Assembly: GCA_947172415.1 (NCBI GenBank)
Contig: OX359193.1
Span: 2,412,501 to 2,476,500 of the forward strand
DNA length: 64,000 nucleotides
Origin: Chondrosia reniformis
Lineage: Eukaryota > Porifera > Demospongiae > Chondrillida > Chondrillidae
Reading direction: 5' to 3'
Shown here: positions 1 through 11,464 of the stretch, piece by piece
Layout: every line of letters begins with the position of its first letter
Numbering within the stretch: the stretch's first letter is position 1
The notes under the pieces: model-generated
Told to the model about the DNA's origin: nothing
What the model saw: the letters and a program-made list of their open reading frames with translations, nothing else
Databases searched by the model: none
Made by a program: the position numbers and the translations under genes

Positions 1-715
1 TACGGTCGACTAAACGAATTTCTTTTGAATCAATATAGGGACAATTCTGCCTCAAACTTAACGGGAACGTATACAAATACGCTTTATCTAACCTTCGCTA
101 CAACTCGTTTATTTGGTAGCTCCTTCTCGTAGGAGAGCGTCGACTTGTCATAGCCGTTCACAAAAGGGATGATCTTCTTTAGCAACTAGGAGGTGACGTT
201 TTCTTAATGTCACAAGTTTCAGTAAATGTGTACGGAGCAACATACGAGAGGTGTTGCTGACGCACTAGAGAAACATCATAATACATCACGAGATTGCGCT
301 ATCGTAACCTTGAATTCTTTGTTATATCTTGATTATTTTGCTCATTCAATTAAGCAAAACTTCACCAGACGTTTGTCATACACATGTACCATGATACATG
401 TCGGTTTCACAGTTATCTGACCAATTGAAAATTTTTATCAATATAACACATGCTTTGAATATAAATTTCTCATAGGTTTTGTATCGTACTATGGGCTTTT
501 ATATGCAGACTTTTTCCTCCGTTTTCTAACAAACGGAGACCTAAATAAAAAATCCCTTAATTTAAAATGAGTTTTATACCCTAAACGTTTTGATGATATG
601 CCCATTTTGTTTCTAGGTCCTTTCTTGGAGCCATATGAAATATTTAATTATATTATATTATATTATATTATTTATATTAGATTACCTTAATATATTGTAA
701 CTTGCACCGTATATA
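1..715. repeat. Left arm of a ~700-bp long inverted repeat
   Basis: Reverse-complement of 24045-24736; the outer ~195 bases also match 23335-23545. The outermost motif here is TACGGTCGACTAAACG, and the right copies end CGTTTAGTCGACCGTA. The arm contains a poly(TATTA) tract near 640-675. The window starts inside or exactly at the arm, so the true outer end and any target-site duplication cannot be judged. The layout suits the terminal repeats of a large DNA transposon, but no transposase family can be assigned. Divergence between arms (scattered substitutions and indels) shows that it is not a recent duplication. The ORF at 226-420 lies within the repeat and has no recognisable product. Confidence 0.8.
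17..17. other. Marker only: TIR motif position next to window edge
   Basis: Base 17 follows the 16-base terminal motif TACGGTCGACTAAACG. It is noted only because the motif begins at base 1 of the window, so the left end of the inverted repeat cannot be separated from the window edge. Confidence 0.3.
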
Positions 716-821
716 AATAAATAAATAATGTAATGACTAAAAATGAATATATAGCAGCATGGTATATTATGCCACTAGACTATCGTAGGCCTGCCAACGT
801 CTCCTACTTTATAGTTTATGA

Positions 822-891
822 CTTGGGTGGACTATCATAACAGACCTGCCATGCAGGGTTGTTATGGCCCAAGGAAGTTTCTCCACCCAAG
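822..891. repeat. Imperfect 70-bp palindrome (hairpin)
   Basis: CTTGGGTGGA at 822-831 is exactly complementary to TCCACCCAAG at 882-891. Inside it, CATAACAGACCTGC pairs with GCAGGGTTGTTATG with two mismatches. It may be a very short foldback element. The rest of 716-1107 holds nothing recognisable. Confidence 0.6.
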
Positions 892-1236
892 ATATTAAAA
901 TGTGAGTTATAGACCTCTGTATAGTTTCGTTCACATCATCGTCATCTATATAGCAACCGTTAGAAAGTGTGAACTACATAATCATGACCCAATATACACT
1001 GCATAATATAACTTAGAAATATATATAATTGGGTAAATATAGGTATGATTATATTGTGTTAACCCCATTGCTGCCGTCTGCCTTGTTGCTTTACGAACTT
1101 ACTGCCAAGCTGGCAGCCCATGATTGTTAAAGATTTGCACATTAGATTGAGATGCAATTGAATAATAAACACACTTTATACCATGCAGTGTCCATGTATA
1201 TACCTGGCTAAACTATAGTATGAGTTGCATGCAGAG

Positions 1237-2221
1237 TTAGTTGGCCGATGCCATGACTTGGGAAACTGTGGCCAAGGACTCTCTGGGAATCCTTATATAA
1301 ATTTGATACGCTGAACTTTTCCAGCGTCCCAGTGTCTGGATAAGAGCAGCGTCCAGGCCAGCTTGTGCTGCTGTAGTTGCAGCTCCTATCCTGAAACTGT
1401 GTCCTGAGTATGGCGAGGGGTCGACACTTGTAGCCTGAAGTAGCAGCTTTATCTCTTTCACAAATCTTTCCCTTGTAAGGTATGCCCCATCTGTGAACTG
1501 AAACAGTGGACCGGGTTGTGAGCCACAAAGGGCTACATATGGTGGAAGTGCTGCCAGGGGACATAACTGTTGGTTGGTCTTTCCCAATGTAATAGTGGAC
1601 TCCTTGCCGAAATGGGTCTGTTTTGGATGCTTCTATGTTTAGAAAGGCTTTAGTTGGGCAAGTGTGGGAGTCAATGGCAAGATCGCCTATACACAGATGC
1701 CAGGTAGGATTGTATGAGTTTGGTGATGGGGCGCATGCTTCGCCTGATCTTAGGAAGCTGAAGAAGCAGACATTCATGGCTGCCCAAACCATTAATCTAT
1801 CATAAGAAATAGGTGGAGCTTGCACTATTGTCCATACTTGTCGGAGGATAGGCGGGGTAATAGGCAAACGTGGTTTTGTTGGTATGGCCGAAGTGGCGCT
1901 CTTGATTCCTTTGAGCATCAGCTCAAGGCGGGGTCTGCTGCCCTCAGGGAAAGGGATGCTGGGGCCACCCATAATGTGGAGATTTCTGACTGCCGAGAGA
2001 TATGTCTTGATAGTCTGCCATTTTAACCCTTTTAATTCTAAATATGCTGAAAATAGCAGAAGCTGTTGTTCAGAAGCAAGAAGCGGGGGAAGTGCTGTCT
2101 GTTGGCAGAAAGATGGGTAGTGTTTTTGGCCTGATTTGTATGTCTGGGATGTGGATTTTGCGATGCCGGCCCCAAGATAGTAGTCAACTACTTCCTCCAG
2201 TCTGCTGATAGCCAGTCTGGT
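1237..2221 (-). pseudogene. Tyrosine recombinase of the DIRS-type element (unit 1)
   Basis: The N-terminal core-binding region (VDYYLGAGIAKSTSQTYKSG, then WQTIKTYLSAVRNLHI) is open before the first ATG-type start at 1972. The catalytic domain shows the first Arg in FLRSGEAC, a Lys in ASKTDPFRQG, HSFRIGA (His-x-x-Arg), GRWKSSAY (His/Trp position) and the nucleophile region AYQIYIR. One single-base frameshift near 1590 (between YYIGK and TNQQLC) splits it; the C-terminal part ends at 1237. YR enzymes integrate the circular cDNA of these elements without target duplication. All catalytic residues are still present, so decay is limited to the shift. Confidence 0.85.
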
Positions 2222-2925
2222 GGTGGGTCTGCCAAGAAGAACTGGTGGAGCTCGGGTGGAATGATGGCTGGTTCTGCAGGAGCTTCGGGGACCTGTGTGA
2301 GGAAAGAAGAAAGTTGGTTACGTGAGAGGGTATCAGCTGGGCCATTGTCCTTGCTGGCTATGTGGGCTGCCGAGATGCAGAAGCCGTGAACCATGGCGAA
2401 AAGGTGCAGGCCTCTGAGTAAATGCATGACAGCCGGCTCAGTACTTTTTCCTGCTGTGATGGCATGGACTATGGCTATGTTGTCGCAGTGGATGCGAATG
2501 GATTGGCATTGCCACTGTGGTCCCCACAGGGCTGCAACCAGCACAATTGGTAGTAGCTCCTTGATGGTGATATTCTTTGTAGCCCAGGCTGGGGGCCAAC
2601 TACCTTGGAACCATTGGCAGGGACACTGGCACCAGGCTCCATAGCCCCAAGGGCCTAACGCATCAGAATAGATGTAAGCATCTGGGGTAGCTGCGTATGC
2701 ATTTAATAGGAAACTGCTTCCGTTCCATCTCGGAAGGAATAATCGCCACCACTGCAGGTCAGATCGGAATTCTTTATTTAGACGTAGGAAGTGGTGGTCC
2801 TCTTTGGCAGCTTTGGCCAGCTCTATCATCCGACAAACAAATACCCTGTCAAACCGGACCACCATGGCAGCATGGTGAAGGACCCCTAGAAGGGATAGAA
2901 GTTCCCTCTTTCTGCAGACTTTCTA
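2188..2925 (-). pseudogene. DIRS RNase H domain (unit 1)
   Basis: After the frameshift the frame resumes at KRELLSLLGVLHHAA and runs to a stop at 2188. RNase H signatures are visible: YSDALGPWGYGAW (first aspartate), IKELLPIVLVAALW (glutamate), RIHCDNIAIVHAI (aspartate) and HIASKDNGPADTLSRNQ (the final His/Asp region of DIRS RNase H). It would degrade RNA in the RNA-DNA hybrid during reverse transcription. This domain is intact across ~225 residues. No methyltransferase domain follows, which fits Ngaro-like better than classic DIRS1-like elements. Its 3' end overlaps the recombinase frame by about 30 bases. Confidence 0.85.
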
Positions 2926-3308
2926 GTCCTGCCAGGCTTCAAGAGGACTGACAGGCGTGTAAGCTTTTCTTGGGGTAGCCGTACTATCATAGCTTGGGTG
3001 TCCAGTTCGATGCCCAGAAAGGTTAGGCATGTAGAGGGACCCTCCGCTTTCTCTGGGGCAAGTGGGACACCCAGACCCTGAAGGGTTGCTGTAGCAATAG
3101 GCAGGGCCTGAGCTCTCACGTTCGGTGGCTCCTCAAACAAGTAGTCGTCCAGGTAGTGAATGCAGCATTGAACTCCCTTTTCCTTAGCAAGCCACTGAAT
3201 TACGTCAGCCACTGCTGTAAATATCTTGGGTGCCGATCTGAGGCCATTCTGGAGCCCGTCTAGAAGCCACTGCACTAGTTGCTTATCTGGGTAGTGCTGC
3301 AGTGCCAC
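2886..3308 (-). pseudogene. DIRS reverse transcriptase with internal deletion (unit 1)
   Basis: The frame starts with an upstream RT-linker segment (HYPDKQLVQWLLDGLQNG) and passes directly into LRSAPKIFTAVADVIQW and HYLDDYLFEEPP, then FLGIELDTQ and RLPQEKLTRL. In intact DIRS RTs the first and second segments are separated by about a hundred or more residues holding the fingers and motif A, including its aspartate. Here that part is gone, although catalytic YLDD (motif C) remains. The enzyme cannot be active. A further one-base frameshift near 2915 separates it from the RNase H frame. All three units share the deletion. Confidence 0.8.
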
Positions 3309-3769
3309 CTGCCAAAGAGGAGGTGTCAGGGGGAGGGAGCTGGTTGGGGAGCCCTCAGCATCAGCCGGTGAGGAGAAGAGTGACCAGAAGCTTCCCTAAG
3401 AGCTAGCAGATCCCTAGTATACACATATCTGTGGGACCCTGCAATGTTAGAAGGTGCATTCTGGTATATATTCATATATATATGCATATTGCACTTGTAT
3501 ATATATGCTAGCCAATGCATCCTTGTACGCGTGCTTGAGCATGCAGTTTGTTTTGGCGATTTATTCCCATGCAGTTGACCACACCATGTATCATTTTTTG
3601 TTTATATATATATTTTTTAAATAATAATCTGCTCGTAGGACATAAAACATGCGGCCTACATATAAGTATATCTATATCTATGCCTATAAGGTAAATCTTC
3701 CTAAATATTACCAGGTAGATCCGCTCTAGGAGGTCCTGTATAGTTCTGCCTAAGCCTAGCTCGTAGAGG

Positions 3770-4884
3770 TCAGCACTTAGCAGGTGGGGGAAGCAGGGCT
3801 GGTGAGCCTCTCGGCCTTGGCTGGGAGTGGGAGCATTCACTGCTGCGGTGGCCTGGAGCAGAGCATGTTGCACACACATGGCGATATCTACAGGCATCTG
3901 GGAACCTGTAAGAGCCCCCATTCCAGGAGAGGCAGATTGGAGCTGTAGGTAATCCTGTGTTGTACCGATCCCGGGTGGCCATGGGCCAGGTCTGGGAGGG
4001 GGGCTCGTGAGGAGGGAGGCTCATCCACACCCCATGGACAGGAGGAGGACCGGTGGCTGGAGCTGCAGCAGAACTGGCAGACTGCAGTGCGCCGACCCTG
4101 TGAGGCTACAAAGTGGGCATATAGGCTTGGGTCCACACCCTTCAAGTTGGTGCATCGATTGGAGGCTGCCTGAATCCTGAATGCGCGATCATAAATGCGC
4201 CATCCATCTCCCTGGAATTGGAGATGGGCTTGAAGGATAGTGTTTGCGTGGGCGGAGAGCTGGGGCAGCATGTGGGGGTGAAAGACACAAGGAGCTGCTG
4301 TGAATCTGTGGAAACACAGGAGCCAAGTGAAAATATCGTCCACTGTCTTGCGGCTACGTTTTGCCAATGCCATAGCAAGACAGTGGCAGGGGCTTCCGGA
4401 ACAGTCCTCTTGTGATAGAGATGGCCGCATAAGAGGGGCAGGCAGGGACCAGTGCAGCTCCACGAAGGAGAATTCTTTCAGACACTGGATGAGCTTGGGG
4501 GGCAACGGTTCCCCCATGTCGCAAACAGCTAACTAGGGTAAGGATGTTGTGAGCATGGGGGACTCCTTGGCGAGGTCTGCTGGGGAGGAATTGCCGATCA
4601 AGCCTGGACAAGTCCGGGGCAAGGAGGGTGGCTGGTGGGCTTAGGAGTCGGGAGAGTGCAGGGCTAAGTGTGCCAGTTGTGCAGCGGAAGGGATCTGGCC
4701 TGCTGGATGGGAGCAGCTTGTTGGACTGCATTGGAGGAAATGAGAGAAAAATCCCAATTGGAGATGTGGGTAGTGGGGCCATAGCCACTGCTCCGAAAAG
4801 TTGTTGTGTAACTGTAATAGAAAGGTATATGAGGGATTGCATAAGAGTAGAGTAGACGTGCGATGATAGGAATGAATGCGTCAT
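3770..4884 (-). pseudogene. gag: DIRS-type gag-like gene, frameshifted (unit 1)
   Basis: Three overlapping minus-strand frames give one gag-like product: 4884-4354, 4517-3888 and 4030-3770. Visible features are a central region (FTWLLCFHRFTAA, then WRIYDRAFRIQAAS) of the kind seen in DIRS gag proteins, a Cys/His knuckle CQFCCSSSHRSSSC, and a second knuckle CATCSAPGHRSSEC preceded by FPDACRYRH. Paired knuckles of this spacing are typical of DIRS-group gag and would bind element RNA in virus-like particles. Each frame change breaks the reading frame, so no full product is expected unless frameshifting occurs. An AT-rich stretch (3430-3720) separates gag from RT and is an insertion or intron. 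Confidence 0.7.
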
Positions 4885-6539
4885 CTGACGAAGAATCGGA
4901 AGTAGTGGGTTATTATATAGTGAAAATTATTAGACATGCTGGTTTGTTATTGAAATCAAGGTGTAGCGGTTATGTGTGAAATATTGAGTAATCTGGCCGC
5001 GATATCTGGTATATTAGGGGCGGGGCGGGGATTATTCGCCCTCAATTGAATTCTCTAGTAGCTGAATTAGTATAGCTTTGTCTAAATATGGAGGGAGATG
5101 ACCACTAATTGACCTTGAAAGATCGCGATTGAGACCATTGGCGGAGAGTCGTGAGACCCTTTATGAATTGGTGAGCTGATGTCGAATCAAAATATGCGTA
5201 CGAGGTATGCGTACGAGGTGGTGTTTACGAAATGAATTCAGCAGGGTAATGGGAGGGCTAGTGTATAGAAGAGGGATGTGGATTTCTAGAGTGTAACTGA
5301 TGGATTGCAGGGGTGTAAGTTTTTAGTTGTCTAGCTAGGTAGAGTAGATGTGATTGGGTAAAGGAAAGTGTAATTTGCTAGACGTATGGAGAGAGGAGTG
5401 GTATAAGAGGAGAGGGGAGGTAAAGAGCGATGCTAGTATAAGGACTAGTAGTACTATAGTATAAGTAGGCCAGTATAATGCAGACATACATTATGTAAGT
5501 ACGTAGTGTGTAGGGTTTGTGAACTACAGACTACAGACAAACTGATTAGCAGTTTTGGACTCCAGTTGGGTACATATATACATATGCATATGTACAGTGT
5601 AAGTATAGGATGATTGGGTTGTGGTTCTATTGGTGTAAAATACATATTTGGTAAGATTAATGCAAACAAACATGTTTACCTATGTAAAATCTTACAAATC
5701 TCATTGTGTACATGTTTCATTGTTAGCAAGGCTAGATACTGTGTCAACATATGAGGTTCAGTTAAGCTTGGGGGTGTCACAGTGTCGAATGTCCACTGAA
5801 GGACACTGCTGTGATGCTTCTAGTCTAGAGTGAAACTCATTATGTTAGGTCTTCCTAGTTAGAGAAGCCAAACAAGATCAGACAGAAGCTGTGGGACAAC
5901 ACAATCCAATGGTAGATGTTTTGTACGTACATATATAAATTTACAACTGTTTTCAATAAGTGAGATTTAGGTTAGATGGGGGTTGTCACAGTGTTACTTG
6001 CCTACCAAGCAGACTGTTCTGGTACTCCTATAATAGTATTTTAGAGTGAAACTTATTGCGTTAGATCTTCCTAGTTTAGGACTGGGTTGGCTATCAGTAT
6101 TTGAATCATTTTGTCAATGGCTGAAATATACACCCTAAGGGTAAATTTGAATATGTAGTATTATATGATTGATGATGAAATTGTAAAGAGTTACCATTTG
6201 TGGTTAGAAATATGCCTAGAAGTGCATGGCAAAGTGGACAATAGATGTGACAATAGATGCAAAAGAGAATCTAAAGTGGGGTAAGCTTGTTGAACTGTGG
6301 TAGCCTTTAAAAAGCCTGGTAAGTAATGCATGCTCAGCAGAAACAAAAGTTGTGTGATTATTTGTGGGAAAGGTTTCTGCATGTAGTTCCCTAAAGGACA
6401 AACACAAATCCCAAATCTGGCAAATAGCTGGTGATCTGGTTGCCAGTAGCTGCATGGCTGGGTCATTTGAAGGCATATGCACCAGTACATTGGCCTCTTA
6501 TCAGGGCTCTTGTACATCTAACTATAAAATCTATGTACG

Positions 6540-6570
<31 letters not shown>

Positions 6571-7687
6571 GTAGAAGATGCAACAATCTAGGTATAATCG
6601 CTATAGAATTAGTTGATCTTATATCTTTGATGTGTAATCTATATATTAGTATTTTATCAACTGGAAAACTAGTTTGCAATGTCGTCGAAGAATGCTGATT
6701 GTGCTATGACAAGCTGACTAATTCCTCTGACATATCTTTACAGGGCAGAACTGGCATTGTACCACGGTCCGCAATAGTAGATCTTCTATCATACGTATGT
6801 AACTGCGCTTAGGATTCTTTTGCCTACGCACACCTGTCACCATTATATTATTTACAATAACTTGTTTAGATAAGAAACTTCCGTATTGAAATGACGTGGT
6901 GGTTTATGTAAAATCTTACAAACATTTACACTGCAGCTGGTAATGTAAGCAAATTCTTTTGAAACCATTAATTATAAACGGCTGGCCCGATTTCCACATG
7001 TTCTCGATATTGATATCTAATATTTACCATAACTTGTTTAGATTTACGTGTTTATGTAAAATCTTACAAATATTTTAACAGTAATATCATCTATAGATAA
7101 TGAAATAATCTACAGTATTACCTTACAGAGTAATTGATAGCTACGTAAGCAAATTCTTTTGAAACCACTAATTCAATAACTTGTTTATCTAGACGATAGT
7201 ACTGTAAACAACTACTATATAGTGTAAATGTAAATGTTTGTAAGATTTTACATAAACATATACGTAAATGTTTGTAAAATTTTACATAAAACACTACGTA
7301 AATGTATTACAAAAGTTTACAGACTAATTGTATTATGCAACTTCACTGCATACTTAAGGGCATTTCGTATAAAATGTTAAGGATCTAGGGAATAGGTACC
7401 CTTCTTTTGGAAAACGATTTGTGTAGAGACAATAACTTATAGAACATGAGACTAGACCAAACTGTTTGTCGCTTTTTGAATTAAGTGGTCTCAGTTATCT
7501 CTTCTTTTGGTGAAGCAGTAACCTTCAAAACAAATAAGAAAAAAGTCAATACATGATATTTTAAATGAAATAAGAAGAATAGTGATTCCAACCATCACTA
7601 GCAAATCTCGGACAAGTAAGAACACAATAAGAGGATCATGTGAAAGGGTATCTATACAGAAATTGAAGTGAGTTAATCAAAAATATC
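4885..7687. other. Non-coding part of the 6,580-bp unit, with dyad repeats (unit 1)
   Basis: No gene is recognisable. The 108- and 88-codon ORFs near 6191-6517 have no detectable domain. It contains a (TA)n tract at 6546-6571 and a cluster of related dyads built on TGTAAAATCTTACA: 5681-5698, 6903-6928, 7051-7070, and inverted at 7231-7256 and 7265-7290. The 26-mers at 6903 and 7231 are exact reverse complements. AAATTCTTTTGAAACCA recurs at ~6951 and ~7147. The last ~140 bases are the left arm of a foldback element. Confidence 0.7.
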
Positions 7688-7816
7688 AGCTGGCAGCCCA
7701 TGATTGTTAAAGATTTGCACATTAGATTGAGATGCAATTGAATAATAAACACACTTTATACCATGCAGTGTCCATGTATATACCTGGCTAAACTATAGTA
7801 TGAGTTGCATGCAGAG

Positions 7817-8801
7817 TTAGTTGGCCGATGCCATGACTTGGGAAACTGTGGCCAAGGACTCTCTGGGAATCCTTATATAAATTTGATACGCTGAACTTTT
7901 CCAGCGTCCCAGTGTCTGGATAAGAGCAGCGTCCAGGCCAGCTTGTGCTGCTGTAGTTGCAGCTCCTATCCTGAAACTGTGTCCTGAGTATGGCGAGGGG
8001 TCGACACTTGTAGCCTGAAGTAGCAGCTTTATCTCTTTCACAAATCTTTCCCTTGTAAGGTATGCCCCATCTGTGAACTGAAACAGTGGACCGGGTTGTG
8101 AGCCACAAAGGGCTACATATGGTGGAAGTGCTGCCAGGGGACATAACTGTTGGTTGGTCTTTCCCAATGTAATAGTGGACTCCTTGCCGAAATGGGTCTG
8201 TTTTGGATGCTTCTATGTTTAGAAAGGCTTTAGTTGGGCAAGTGTGGGAGTCAATGGCAAGATCGCCTATACACAGATGCCAGGTAGGATTGTATGAGTT
8301 TGGTGATGGGGCGCATGCTTCGCCTGATCTTAGGAAGCTGAAGAAGCAGACATTCATGGCTGCCCAAACCATTAATCTATCATAAGAAATAGGTGGAGCT
8401 TGCACTATTGTCCATACTTGTCGGAGGATAGGCGGGGTAATAGGTAAACGTGGTTTTGTTGGTATGGCCGAAGTGGCGCTCTTGATTCCTTTGAGCATCA
8501 GCTCAAGGCGGGGTCTGCTGCCCTCAGGGAAAGGGATGCTGGGGCCACCCATAATGTGGAGATTTCTGACTGCCGAGAGATATGTCTTGATAGTCTGCCA
8601 TTTTAACCCTTTTAATTCTAAATATGCTGAAAATAGCAGAAGCTGTTGTTCAGAAGCAAGAAGCGGGGGAAGTGCTGTCTGTTGGCAGAAAGATGGGTAG
8701 TGTTTTTGGCCTGATTTGTATGTCTGGGATGTGGATTTTGCGATGCCGGCCCCAAGATAGTAGTCAACTACTTCCTCCAGTCTGCTGATAGCCAGTCTGG
8801 T
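7817..8801 (-). pseudogene. Tyrosine recombinase of the DIRS-type element (unit 2)
   Basis: Same protein and same frameshift (~8170) as unit 1. The only noticed change is the silent T at 8445, in a leucine codon. Confidence 0.85.
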
Positions 8802-9505
8802 GGTGGGTCTGCCAAGAAGAACTGGTGGAGCTCGGGTGGAATGATGGCTGGTTCTGCAGGAGCTTCGGGGACCTGTGTGAGGAAAGAAGAAAGTTGGTTA
8901 CGTGAGAGGGTATCAGCTGGGCCATTGTCCTTGCTGGCTATGTGGGCTGCCGAGATGCAGAAGCCGTGAACCATGGCGAAAAGGTGCAGGCCTCTGAGTA
9001 AATGCATGACAGCCGGCTCAGTACTTTTTCCTGCTGTGATGGCATGGACTATGGCTATGTTGTCGCAGTGGATGCGAATGGATTGGCATTGCCACTGTGG
9101 TCCCCACAGGGCTGCAACCAGCACAATTGGTAGTAGCTCCTTGATGGTGATATTCTTTGTAGCCCAGGCTGGGGGCCAACTACCTTGGAACCATTGGCAG
9201 GGACACTGGCACCAGGCTCCATAGCCCCAAGGGCCTAACGCATCAGAATAGATGTAAGCATCTGGGGTAGCTGCGTATGCATTTAATAGGAAACTGCTTC
9301 CGTTCCATCTCGGAAGGAATAATCGCCACCACTGCAGGTCAGATCGGAATTCTTTATTTAGACGTAGGAAGTGGTGGTCCTCTTTGGCAGCTTTGGCCAG
9401 CTCTATCATCCGACAAACAAATACCCTGTCAAACCGGACCACCATGGCAGCATGGTGAAGGACCCCTAGAAGGGATAGAAGTTCCCTCTTTCTGCAGACT
9501 TTCTA
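8768..9505 (-). pseudogene. DIRS RNase H domain (unit 2)
   Basis: Identical in translation to the unit 1 domain, with the same stop at its 3' end and the same overlap into the recombinase frame. Confidence 0.85.
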
Positions 9506-9888
9506 GTCCTGCCAGGCTTCAAGAGGACTGACAGGCGTGTAAGCTTTTCTTGGGGTAGCCGTACTATCATAGCTTGGGTGTCCAGTTCGATGCCCAGAAA
9601 GGTTAGGCATGTAGAGGGACCCTCCGCTTTCTCTGGGGCAAGTGGGACACCCAGACCCTGAAGGGTTGCTGTAGCAATAGGCAGGGCCTGAGCTCTCACG
9701 TTCGGTGGCTCCTCAAACAAGTAGTCGTCCAGGTAGTGAATGCAGCATTGAACTCCCTTTTCCTTAGCAAGCCACTGAATTACGTCAGCCACTGCTGTAA
9801 ATATCTTGGGTGCCGATCTGAGGCCATTCTGGAGCCCGTCTAGAAGCCACTGCACTAGTTGCTTATCTGGGTAGTGCTGCAGTGCCAC
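9466..9888 (-). pseudogene. DIRS reverse transcriptase with internal deletion (unit 2)
   Basis: Identical to the unit 1 RT remnant. The same junction joins the linker helix to the RSAPKIF segment, motif A is absent and YLDD is retained. The deletion therefore predates the triplication. Confidence 0.8.
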
Positions 9889-10349
9889 CTGCCAAAGAGG
9901 AGGTGTCAGGGGGAGGGAGCTGGTTGGGGAGCCCTCAGCATCAGCCGGTGAGGAGAAGAGTGACCAGAAGCTTCCCTAAGAGCTAGCAGATCCCTAGTAT
10001 ACACATATCTGTGGGACCCTGCAATGTTAGAAGGTGCATTCTGGTATATATTCATATATATATGCATATTGCACTTGTATATATATGCTAGCCAATGCAT
10101 CCTTGTACGCGTGCTTGAGCATGCAGTTTGTTTTGGCGATTTATTCCCATGCAGTTGACCACACCATGTATCATTTTTTGTTTATATATATATTTTTTAA
10201 ATAATAATCTGCTCGTAGGACATAAAACATGCGGCCTACATATAAGTATATCTATATCTATGCCTATAAGGTAAATCTTCCTAAATATTACCAGGTAGAT
10301 CCGCTCTAGGAGGTCCTGTATAGTTCTGCCTAAGCCTAGCTCGTAGAGG

Positions 10350-11464
10350 TCAGCACTTAGCAGGTGGGGGAAGCAGGGCTGGTGAGCCTCTCGGCCTTGG
10401 CTGGGAGTGGGAGCATTCACTGCTGCGGTGGCCTGGAGCAGAGCATGTTGCACACACATGGCGATATCTACAGGCATCTGGGAACCTGTAAGAGCCCCCA
10501 TTCCAGGAGAGGCAGATTGGAGCTGTAGGTAATCCTGTGTTGTACCGATCCCGGGTGGCCATGGGCCAGGTCTGGGAGGGGGGCTCGTGAGGAGGGAGGC
10601 TCATCCACACCCCATGGACAGGAGGAGGACCGGTGGCTGGAGCTGCAGCAGAACTGGCAGACTGCAGTGCGCCGACCCTGTGAGGCTACAAAGTGGGCAT
10701 ATAGGCTTGGGTCCACACCCTTCAAGTTGGTGCATCGATTGGAGGCTGCCTGAATCCTGAATGCGCGATCATAAATGCGCCATCCATCTCCCTGGAATTG
10801 GAGATGGGCTTGAAGGATAGTGTTTGCGTGGGCGGAGAGCTGGGGCAGCATGTGGGGGTGAAAGACACAAGGAGCTGCTGTGAATCTGTGGAAACACAGG
10901 AGCCAAGTGAAAATATCGTCCACTGTCTTGCGGCTACGTTTTGCCAATGCCATAGCAAGACAGTGGCAGGGGCTTCCGGAACAGTCCTCTTGTGATAGAG
11001 ATGGCCGCATAAGAGGGGCAGGCAGGGACCAGTGCAGCTCCACGAAGGAGAATTCTTTCAGACACTGGATGAGCTTGGGGGGCAACGGTTCCCCCATGTC
11101 GCAAACAGCTAACTAGGGTAAGGATGTTGTGAGCATGGGGGACTCCTTGGCGAGGTCTGCTGGGGAGGAATTGCCGATCAAGCCTGGACAAGTCCGGGGC
11201 AAGGAGGGTGGCTGGTGGGCTTAGGAGTCGGGAGAGTGCAGGGCTAAGTGTGCCAGTTGTGCAGCGGAAGGGATCTGGCCTGCTGGATGGGAGCAGCTTG
11301 TTGGACTGCATTGGAGGAAATGAGAGAAAAATCCCAATTGGAGATGTGGGTAGTGGGGCCATAGCCACTGCTCCGAAAAGTTGTTGTGTAACTGTAATAG
11401 AAAGGTATATGAGGGATTGCATAAGAGTAGAGTAGACGTGCGATGATAGGAATGAATGCGTCAT
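10350..11464 (-). pseudogene. gag: DIRS-type gag-like gene, frameshifted (unit 2)
   Basis: Copy of the unit 1 gag remnant with the same three frames (11464-10934, 11097-10468, 10610-10350) and both Cys/His knuckles. I saw no base change relative to unit 1. Confidence 0.7.

Larger units (their letters stand above)
1108..7687 (-). repeat. Unit 1 of a triplicated 6,580-bp block carrying a DIRS-type retroelement remnant
   Basis: The sequence from AGCTGGCAGCCC (1108) recurs at 7688 and 14268, exactly 6,580 bases apart each time. The minus strand of the unit reads gag, RT, RNase H, YR, then ~130 bases of 3' flank. The plus-coordinate half at 4885-7687 is non-coding. Unit 1 differs from the others at 1865 (C instead of T; synonymous in the recombinase). 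The left boundary sits beside a small inverted repeat (CTGCCA-AGC-TGGCAG). The right boundary falls inside the left half of a foldback element whose other half survives only after unit 3. Confidence 0.9.

Noticed and set aside
1623..4855. Plus-strand ORFs inside the DIRS region
   Set aside because: They are antisense shadows of gag, RT, RNase H and recombinase.
6191..6517. 108-codon minus-strand ORF as an accessory retroelement gene
   Set aside because: No motif, overlapping frames of equal length, and located in the non-coding part of the unit.
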